Shown: piece after piece, positions 18,968 to 28,700 of the stretch
Layout: every line of letters starts with the position of its first letter
How positions within the stretch are numbered: position 1 is the first letter of the stretch
IMG/VR virus record: IMGVR_UViG_3300021356_000797
Span: 39,841-103,840 of that record
Source: a virus
Length of the DNA: 64,000 nt
Strand: one strand, 5' to 3'
Program-made: the position numbers and the translations under genes
Notes under the pieces: model-generated
What the model saw: the letters and a program-made list of their open reading frames with translations, nothing else
What the model was told of the DNA's origin: nothing
Databases searched by the model: none

Positions 18968-21900
18968 ATGGGTGTTCTGCCTACATGGTCATCAGCTGCT
19001 GCTGATAAAGCTAGAGAAACTTATAAAGCTCCTCAAGGTGGGGGCTTTTCTGCTAATTTAAATTCTCGTTTGTCTACTTATCAACAAGCAGAAATTCCTC
19101 AGCCTTTTAAATCTCCAGGTGCAGATTTATTTGATACGCAATCAGATATAGCATTTAGTGGAAAGCAGTTAAATGTAAAACGTTTTTATGAACATCCTGC
19201 ATATAGCCGTTTAGGATTTTCAGCTTTTAGAGATAATGATTCTTACTATAATAGTAAGGCTAGCTGGGTAGGAGATTTTAAAAGAGCCTTTAAACATTTT
19301 GGGCCAGGGTTTAGAGACGGATTTGTTTCTAATTATGCTGGCTTTGAAAGTTTAGTTGGAGGTCAGGCATTAACCCCTAGTCTATTAGATTATTCTAAGG
19401 GTAGAGAAGCTGAAGAAGCGGCATCTATTGCTATGTCTACAAGAGGTGGATGGAAACAGTCAGCCGTTAATATTCCTTACAACCTTAATTATACTGCAGG
19501 TATTATAAGCAGCATTGCCTTAGAGGATTTAGCACTTGTTGCAGCAGCACCTGGTACAGGCGGTACATCTTTAACTGGATTGCTTTTTAAAACAGGTAGA
19601 GATGTTGCTAGAGTAGGTAGTGCAATTGGTCAAGTAGCTAGAGGTGCAAGAGCTTTAGATAAAGTAGCCGATGCTAAGAAAGTGTACAATATGGTAAAAG
19701 GTACTGCTGTGCAAACTAGTAGACTTTTAATACCTGAAACAGCTACACAATTTGGTAAGTTCTATACCACTGCTAATGCTGTAGGAAGAGCCGGTAAGAT
19801 TGGAGAATCAACTCTTAATATGATAAGTACTGCTAAAGGTTTTGGTAGTATGTATCGTGATTTAAGAATGATTAACATGGCTATTGATGAGTCAAGTGTA
19901 GAAGCAGTTGGTGTACGCAATGGTCTAATGGATAGATATGTATCTGAGTTTAGTCAAAAGAATGGTAGATTGCCAAATGCTTCTGAGTATGCAGATATGA
20001 AAAAGAATGCAGATGAGGCATTAACTGCAGACTATTGGGCTAACCTTCCTGTAATTTATCTAACTAATAAACTAACTTTTGGTAATGCATCATTAGCTCC
20101 AAGGTTTATTAGAAACTATGCAGCTCCCATTAAAAACCAAGCGGGTAGATTAATTAGAACTGCTACTAAAGGTAAAGTTACTAGTGAGATTGTTGAAAGA
20201 ACAATGAACCCTATTAAGTATATTAAAAGGGCTGTTACTAATAGACAACTTGCTAAGGCTAATTTGTACGCAACTGCTAGATACTTTAAAGCAAACTTAG
20301 GTGAAGGTGTTCAAGAACTTTACCAAACTGGTGCGGCTACTACCTTTGAAGATTACTACTATAATCTATATAATAATCCAGCAATGAATGGATTTAAGTA
20401 CTATAAAGAATCTGCTAAAAGAGGAATTGGTACTTTATATAGTCAAGAAGGTTTAGAGGCATTTGCTGGAGGTTTACTTGGTGGTGGTTTATCTAATGTT
20501 GTAGGTGCAGGTACCAGGTTAGGTAGTGAGTTCTTTATGATGACTACTAACCCTGAGCAGTATGAAAAAGTTAAAAAGAATCAGAAGGAGCAATTAAAGT
20601 TTTTGAATGACTTTATTAATGAAGAGGGTAAGGATCCTCTAAAGTTTTTAGCTCCTGACTTAACAACTCTTGTAGATCTTATAAATCAGAATGGTACAGC
20701 ATATCAGTTTGCAGATGCTATGAATTTTAAAGGGGTGGAAGATATTAGAACTACCTCTTTATATCAAAAGATCCAGCAGCTACAAGCAAGTGGTTCTACA
20801 GAAACCTTTATAGATGCTATAGAGCAAATGAAATCTATGGAGGCTGAAGAAAAGATGGAGGCCTTGGGTGTAGATACTGTAGAGAAAGCTGATAAACTAT
20901 TAGATGTTATTAGTGAGCGTTCTAGAAACATGAAGTCTAATATTGAATATGTCAATAAGACTTATGAGAATCCTTACAATCCTAATCAGTTTAAAGTTGG
21001 TACTCCAGAAAGAAATGAAGAGATCTTAAAGCAGTTTGCATGGGAGCAGGCTAAGAAAGATTTGGCATTCAACTTTAGTCAGTTTAAAATTACAGCAGAT
21101 AGACTGGGTGAAATCTATAACTCAGCTGTAGAAGATGAAGCTGTTGCGGGCATGCTTAACAAGGATTTTTCTGTGCTGTTTAATACTACATTAGCTCAAT
21201 CTAAGAAAAGTGGTGTGCAGTTTGAAACCAGTTTAGAAAATGAAATTGGTTTTTTAGATACAGAGAAGTCTAATGCCCAAGCGGAGATTGCTAACATAGA
21301 TGAACAACTTACTACAGCAGATGAAGCGGGTAAGGAGCAATTAAAAACTCGTAAGAAACAGCTTCAAGAAAAGCTTAAGAGTATAGAAGGCAGATCTAAA
21401 ATACTTACTAAGTATGCTGGAGCAATAGAAAGAGTTAAGGCTGCAAGAGCTACTGTAGAAGAAGGAAAAGAACGTCCTTCAGAAGAAGCTGCTCTTAAAG
21501 ATATGTATGATGCTTTTAGAGAGTACATGCTATTTGTAGGTGAAGAAAATAACTCTCCTGTAGATGCTGTTAAATTGCAAGACACTTTTGGAAAGCTGTT
21601 AGATTTTATAGATGTAGCTGAAGACAATAGATTAGCAACTAATGCTATCACCATACTCTCAGATCCAAATGCAATACAAAGACTTAGTGATGCTCATTTT
21701 AATGGTATCAAGAAGCGTTTTGAATTACATGGTTCTTTGTCTAAACTGTTAGCTTTAGGCGTAGTAGAAAACAAGAGAACTAATGAGTTTATTGAAGCAT
21801 TAGAAGAGCTTGGGGTTGTTATTCCTTATGATCAAATGCAAGCATTGGTTCTTGAAGGAAAGACCCCCACTCAATATATTTCTGTTAACGAAGAAGATAC

Positions 21901-22747
21901 AGATGCTAATGGTTTTGTTATTGAGGGTAGCCCGTTATGGGAAAGAATCCAAGAAATAGCTGACCAATATGAAATGGGTAAAGCTGAAGCAGTAGAAGAT
22001 GTTGAAGAAGTTTCTCCTGCAGAGTCTGAAGAAGCTATGAAAGCTGAAGGAGAAGCTGAGGCTGAGGCTGCTGAAGAGGTTAAAGAGAAGAAGCCTTCTA
22101 TGACTGAGCAAGCTGCTAAGTCACAAAAAGCTACCAAGGAAGCTCAAGAGAAGCAAACTAAACGTAAGAAGACTACACGTACTCCTGCTAAGTATCAAGA
22201 GGTAAGCCTAAGAAAAGAATTAGGCGGGACTAAAGTTCTTGAGAAACTTGATGAAGACTTTGCTAAAGAGAATGAGAGAAGAAAAGAAGCTGGTGAAAGA
22301 CAGCAGACCTTTACTCAATTCATAAATGGTTTATCTAATATTGATAGTCTTGTAAAACAGGGTAGAAACCAAGCAAGTAAGATTAAAGAAAAACAAGCTT
22401 CAGAAAAGACTGTAGAAAGATATCAGAAACGTTTGGATAACGCTAAGACTATTGAGGATGTAGACCTTATAGAAATAGATATTCAGACTCTACCTATTAT
22501 GCCAGAGGATCTTCTTAAATTAGATTTCCAGAAAAGAAGAAATGAGATTATGGCTGAAGAAGCTAAGAAGAGAGGTGTTGAAAATGTACCAGAACCTACA
22601 CCTAAAGTAGAAGCACCTCAAGGAGAAAACCTAGAGCAAGCAACAGAAACTGTAGAAAGTATTGACTTCAACAAGATTAATACTGCAGAAGCTAGTGAGA
22701 AAGGTGGGGAAGTTACTGACGATGATATAAACAATATACTTTGTTAA
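18968..22747 (+). CDS. Large virion/cargo protein with charged C-terminal half
   Basis: 1259 residues. Residues about 165-225 hold a small-residue-rich hydrophobic stretch (YTAGIISSIALEDLALVAAA), and GGLLGGGLSNVVGAGTRLG at about 495-515 is a second possible membrane-active segment. From about 535 to the end it is long charged helices, with an Ala/Glu/Lys-rich zone (EGEAEAEAAEEVKEKK, about residues 1026-1041) resembling coiled coil or an unfolded linker. Together this suits a protein that threads through the tail and inserts into the cell envelope. No catalytic motif was found. It ends one base before the RNA polymerase gene. Assignment to cargo is from position and composition. Confidence 0.5.
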   Translation: MGVLPTWSSAAADKARETYKAPQGGGFSANLNSRLSTYQQAEIPQPFKSPGADLFDTQSDIAFSGKQLNVKRFYEHPAYSRLGFSAFRDNDSYYNSKASWVGDFKRAFKHFGPGFRDGFVSNYAGFESLVGGQALTPSLLDYSKGREAEEAASIAMSTRGGWKQSAVNIPYNLNYTAGIISSIALEDLALVAAAPGTGGTSLTGLLFKTGRDVARVGSAIGQVARGARALDKVADAKKVYNMVKGTAVQTSRLLIPETATQFGKFYTTANAVGRAGKIGESTLNMISTAKGFGSMYRDLRMINMAIDESSVEAVGVRNGLMDRYVSEFSQKNGRLPNASEYADMKKNADEALTADYWANLPVIYLTNKLTFGNASLAPRFIRNYAAPIKNQAGRLIRTATKGKVTSEIVERTMNPIKYIKRAVTNRQLAKANLYATARYFKANLGEGVQELYQTGAATTFEDYYYNLYNNPAMNGFKYYKESAKRGIGTLYSQEGLEAFAGGLLGGGLSNVVGAGTRLGSEFFMMTTNPEQYEKVKKNQKEQLKFLNDFINEEGKDPLKFLAPDLTTLVDLINQNGTAYQFADAMNFKGVEDIRTTSLYQKIQQLQASGSTETFIDAIEQMKSMEAEEKMEALGVDTVEKADKLLDVISERSRNMKSNIEYVNKTYENPYNPNQFKVGTPERNEEILKQFAWEQAKKDLAFNFSQFKITADRLGEIYNSAVEDEAVAGMLNKDFSVLFNTTLAQSKKSGVQFETSLENEIGFLDTEKSNAQAEIANIDEQLTTADEAGKEQLKTRKKQLQEKLKSIEGRSKILTKYAGAIERVKAARATVEEGKERPSEEAALKDMYDAFREYMLFVGEENNSPVDAVKLQDTFGKLLDFIDVAEDNRLATNAITILSDPNAIQRLSDAHFNGIKKRFELHGSLSKLLALGVVENKRTNEFIEALEELGVVIPYDQMQALVLEGKTPTQYISVNEEDTDANGFVIEGSPLWERIQEIADQYEMGKAEAVEDVEEVSPAESEEAMKAEGEAEAEAAEEVKEKKPSMTEQAAKSQKATKEAQEKQTKRKKTTRTPAKYQEVSLRKELGGTKVLEKLDEDFAKENERRKEAGERQQTFTQFINGLSNIDSLVKQGRNQASKIKEKQASEKTVERYQKRLDNAKTIEDVDLIEIDIQTLPIMPEDLLKLDFQKRRNEIMAEEAKKRGVENVPEPTPKVEAPQGENLEQATETVESIDFNKINTAEASEKGGEVTDDDINNILC

Positions 22748-22748
22748 T

Positions 22749-25700
22749 ATGGCTTTTTGTAATATAAAGACTAAACAGGCTCAAGGACTTGCAAACATTA
22801 TTGCAAAAGATGTAGCAAACAAAAGAAACGCAGGCACTCCTTACAATGTAGAGGAGGCTATGCGTAATGTCTACAATCTAATGATTGAGAATGGCCAAGA
22901 CAAAGATAGAGCTGTAACCATGGCAGCCTTAGTACCCAAAGCTGTAATTGCACAAGTTGGTCAGTATGCTCCTAACGGTGCCTACTTAGCTCCTATTCTA
23001 GGTAAAGTGGGTGAGCTGGTAAGTAAAGCCACAGACTTTAATTCTGTCATAGAAGTAATGGGTCTACAAGAAGAGTTTGCTGAAAAGTTAAATGATGTAG
23101 AACAAGCTCAAAATAATGAGATAGATGTAGAGTCTCAACCTCAGTCAGTTGAATTACCTAAAGTAGAATTAGTAGGTGGTATTCCACTTGTAGATTCAGG
23201 ATTAAGTACTACGGTATTAGAAATAGGTGACGCTGAAGGAGATCCAGCAGTAAAAGCTAATGGAGAATTTATTAGAAAGTTTATTCGCCTTGGTCAATTG
23301 CAGAGTAAAAACTTTTCTGAAGCTTATGTCTTAGATAAGATTTCTACTTACAAACTAGCATTGGTATCTTCAACTAAGATTCCTCAAGAGTCTAGAGTAA
23401 AAGCAGACGTTTATGGTCCTGTAGTATATGCATTTATTGATAGTCAGGGTAGAATTGTAACTGATGAAAACGGTCACACTCCTCACGCATTTGTAAGACC
23501 TGTTGAAAAAACTGAAGATGGTTATGTATTTAGAAAAGAGAAAAGTACCAGCAGACTTCAGATTAATAAGACAAACGCTAATAATTTAGGCCTTACTTTA
23601 GAACAGTTTGAAAAGAAAATTAAAGCTGAGGCTAGTTTCTTAAATAATGCTGCTAGAAGAATATCATCTTCTCCAGATACTATTATTCCACTAGAAGCTG
23701 TAAGAGGTACGCTTGGTGTAATAGCTAATGCTAAATCAGTTCCACTTAAAAGTATTCCTGATTTCCAACAGGAGTTTTTATTACCTGAAGGTATTGGATC
23801 TGGTACTGGTAGAATTGCTAACGTTAGCACTTTAAATAAAGATGGTAAGGTTAACGTTTATCAGGCGTTTGTATTTCAGTATCCTGGATATGATTATACA
23901 CTTCAAGCAAACGGTTTGTTACTCCGTGACACGGAATATGCCCCAGCAATCAAAGAGATTTTATTATCAAATGATTACACCCCTCTTCAGAAGAAGAACT
24001 TACTTTTTAATATTCTACAAAAGAACGTCCTTGATTTTGCAGATACTGGTGTAAAGATCCCATACTATGGTCCTAATAGTAAGGGTATCATGGTTGTTAA
24101 GGGTAAGAAAGCTATAGACTTGTCTAAGCCAGAAGAAGCTGCAAAACTTGTTGATGACTATATTAATAGAGCATATGTTAATGTGCCTATTGATTCTAAT
24201 CAACAGTATGAGTTTGATGGTCCTGTATTAGTAAGTACAAGTTCTAAAAATAAAACCTTTTTGGAGGGTGAAGATGGTACAAGATATGAATTTGAAAACG
24301 TAGTTAGTAAGTATGAGGTTGGCAAAATTCAAATGGTTAACCATATATACAATAATTTTAGAGTGTATGCTCCTACGGATTCTAAGGGTAACCTTATTAC
24401 CCCTAGTCCAGTAATTACATACAAGGCCCCTATAGAAGAAGCTCTTGCTACACCAGAAGTTTTTCAAGAAGAAAGTGTAGAGCAGATCCAAGAAGAATTA
24501 AAACTCTTAAAATCAGAACAAGCAGAAGGTAGTGCAAGTCTAGAAGATATCCTTAATCAGATTCCAGAGGACATGCCTTCTGATATGAATAAGGTATTTG
24601 GTAGAAAAAGAACCAGCCTGGATAAAGTAGATACTTTGTCTAGTGAAGCAACAGCAAAACAAATTGCTGAAGCTAAAGCTTGGTTTGAAAGTTCTCCACT
24701 ATCTAAAGTTATTCCTGTAGAGAAATGGTTTGAGATTGTAAACAGTGGTAAGGTTGCAGAATTTACTGCTAATGCTATTAAGTTGTTTGCTGGCTCTAAC
24801 TATACAGATCTTTACCATGAGGGATGGCATGGGTTCTCTCAGTTGTTCTTAACTAAAGCTGAGAAGGTTGCCCTATACAAAGAAGTAAGAAAGTTACATG
24901 GTAACATTACATTCTTAGAGGCAGAAGAATTACTAGCTGAGGATTTCCGTAAGTATCGTTTAAGTAATGGTACAATGGTGATGGATAAATCACCAGCTAA
25001 GCGTAGCATCTTTAAAAAGATTTTAGACTTCCTAAGAGCTTTGTTTGGTAACACTGAGACTAAGGTTCAGTACCGTGAGATGGTGGCTCAGGAGAAGGCT
25101 CTGCAAGTTATTAAGGAGTCTTATGACATGTTATATAGAGGAGAGTTTGAAGAACGTAAACCTAATATAGACAACTCATTCTTTCTTACTCTTAATAAAG
25201 GTGTAGAAGGAGCAGACGGTAAAGCGCTATCAGCTAAAGATTCTAAAGATATCTCTGATGCAATGGATTCTATTGTAGCTGGTATTATTAGAGACTACTC
25301 ATCTAGCCCTAAAGAAGTACTTAATAAGGAAGGAGCACTTCAGTCTCTTTATAATACTGTTAAGTTTAGACTTAGAGTGCAATTAAAACTTGCAAGCTCT
25401 GCTTCTAAAGTTGAAGACTATACTAAACTATCAAAGGAAGCTAAGTCTGATTTTATAGAGCAAGAGTTTAAATCAATTCTAGATAAGTTTGAAGATGTAG
25501 GCTTAAGAGATGAAAATAAATCTTATATTCTATCACAAGCTGAAATTGTATTATCTAAGCCTGTTGATAAGAACGCATATTACTCATTAGGTTTAGCCTT
25601 AACAAATTTTGGTGATACTGCTACCCTAAAAGATAATGCAGAAAGCACAATGCTTGGGTATCACTTTAAAACTTCAAGATACCTAGAGTCATTAGCTAAG

Positions 25701-28700
25701 TCAGAAGATATTACAGATCTTTTGGAGCTTGATATTGTAGATAGTGCTGATGATTACATGTCTTTCTATGATAAAGGTGGTAATGAAGTATCTGTTAAAG
25801 ACCTAGCAGATAATTCTGTATTGTATGCAGTACGTTCTATGAGACAGTACGATAAGTCTGGTAAAGTTATAAAGGACCGTTTTGGTTATGATAAGCTTGC
25901 TGACTTTGGTAAATCCTGGAATAGACTAAGTACAATTCTTAGAGAGTCTTACAGCATTGAAGATATGCTGGATAGAGTTAATTCAGAATCATTTAAAAAT
26001 AAAGCTTTCCAAGATCTTCAAACTGTATTGGGTAAAAATGCTGAGGCTAAAGATGATTACAAGTTTAGAATGCAAACATCTTTCTGGCAGGCATTTAATA
26101 AAGCATTTGTTCCTATATACGTAGCTTATACTACTACAGTTCTTTCTGATAAAGGTGAACTACAGCAACCTCTAAGTATTAGAGTAAAACGTGCTGAAGG
26201 AGAGGTAAGTTCTGTAGAAAAAGATCTTACCCGTAAATTTCAAGCTAATAAATCTCTACCCAATACATCTCAAGTTAATGGTACTAGAGTCCTTAATGTT
26301 ACAAAGGTCTTAGAAAAGTACAAAGGTATTACTGCAGAAAATGTTGTAGAGTTCTACAAAGACATGGGGGTTTTACCAAATGAGTTAGAGTCTTCTACAG
26401 TAAACTTCTTGTTAAGTGGAAATATACTAGTTAACACAAACTCTATGGTTGTTAACTTAAATAAGTTGGCAGCATCTAAAGAGGCAGATCTAACTACTGC
26501 AAATCCTATAAACTTTTTATCTACAGATCAAGGACTGTTCAGAGGGATGAGAAGCACCATAAAAAATATTGTAGAACAATACGGTGCTAGTGTAGGTGAT
26601 ACTGGATCATCAAGAAAACTTACTGCAGAAAGAACTACTCAGTTTGAAAGTTCTCTTAATAGTAGAGCTACAAAGATTGTCCAGTTATTAAATGGTGTAG
26701 AGAAGAATCTTGATGAGCTTCTTAACAGTCCTGCTACTGCTAATTTACATCCAGACAATAATCCTGCAATGGCTACCAATCCTATTATGAGATCTTTATT
26801 CATTATGGATAAGGAAGCACCAGGTTACAAGTCTCGTAAGACATCTAAAAACTTGTACTTGTTTAATGTAAGTGGGATGACTACAGATGTATCTGTTGTT
26901 AAATATGATAAAAACACTGGTGCAGATGTTCCAATTAGTAATACTATTAGAGGTACTAAGAATATTTCTCTTGATGAGTATACTAAATTAAATCAAGACA
27001 TTCATACTCTGTTTGTTCAAGGATATGTAGAAAACGTAAGAGCTTCTGATAAGAGTACATCATTAGCATGGAAGGTTTCTGGAGAGTCCGCTTACATTAC
27101 TCCAGCAGATGTAATAAACAAAACTTACCTAAGCAAGGCTACTAGAGCTGTGGTTAATATGCTGGCCGGAGAAATGGCTACTATTGCTAAGTATGCTGAC
27201 GCAGAGCTAAATGTGTTTGATGCTAAGGGTAATCCTATTAAAATGGATTCTTGGCAAATATTTGCTGATGTTACTGATAATGAAGGAAATGTAATTAAAG
27301 AAAACTTATTAGTTAATCCAGCAACTAAGGCTAAACTTAATAAGATAATTAAGTCTGGTAAAACAGATGCTAATGAAATAGCTAAGGAAATTCTAAAAGA
27401 AGATAGTGGACTACGTGAGGAAATTGAAAAAGGACTGCGCAGAAAAATTAAGGAAGAGTTACAAAATTTAACTGCTGTATTTGAAAAGAATGTAGAGCTT
27501 GTAGGTAAAGGAATGGCAGTTAGTAAAGAATTGAGATCTAAGATTTCTCAAAGAGCTGCTTTACCAAAAGATAGAAAGACTTTAGAAACTGCAATACTTA
27601 CAGCATTTATTACTGAAACTTTTATTCGTAATGAAGCATTCTTTAGTATTGCTAACGGTTCTTTAGCTAGTTACAGATCTGCAGATGATACTATCAAACG
27701 TAATACTACTACCTCAACAGGTAATCTATTCCGTTCTGATCAAGCTGCACAAGCTTATATTACTGCTCAAGGTAGATTACTAGAAGCTTCTTATAGTAGA
27801 AGAACTGGTAAGCCAGTAATGCCAAGAGATTACACTGGAGTTTTAAGAACTGCCATCTTAAAGGAAATGACTATTGATGGTAAAGAGCTTAACTCTGAAT
27901 GGTATGCACTTGCAGAAGAAGCTTTTAAAGCTGATGGGTTTAGTCAACAAGAGGTGGACAGTATACTTGAAGCTTACCGTAGCATGGATGAGGCAGATGC
28001 TCAGGCTTACATCACTATGGATACTTACAGACAATTAAGTATTGCAAGTGATGAATGGACTCAAGAGCAAGAGTATATGTATAACAAGCTGGTAGCTGGT
28101 GAAAACATTAATAACCCTCAGCAATACTTCCCTGTTAGAAAATATCAATACACTGGACCACTTCTTAATGCTGGTGCCCCAGTACAAGGTTTACACAAGT
28201 ATTCATTATTCCCATTAGTTCCTTCTGTTATTCAGGGTACTAACCTTGAAAAGCTTAATGAAGCTATGATGGAAGCGGGAATTGATTACGTTACTTATGA
28301 GACTGGTAGTAAAGCTGCAAGAGTTGGGCAACCAGTAGAAGCATTTGTAATTAATAAGGAAACTGGGGAACGTACTGTCCCAGAACAAACAGTTGAAAGC
28401 TTTAAGGAGAATGTTAACCTTATTCATACAGATTTCTTAAGAGATCAGTTGAGAATCAATTCTCAGTTTAAGGGTTCAGCTACTTTCTCTACTCAGTTTA
28501 GAAAGCTTCTTGCTGATGGTATATATGAAAACGGGGTTGCTAAGAATAAAGAGTTGGCCAAAGCTAATGAAGCATTCCTTAAAAACATTGATGACCTTAT
28601 TGCATATGAGACAGCTCTTCTAGAAAAAGAAATAGATACTAAGGATAAACTAGTTGCTCTAATTAAAAGAGAGCTTGAAAGAAGAGATGTAGAAGACTAT

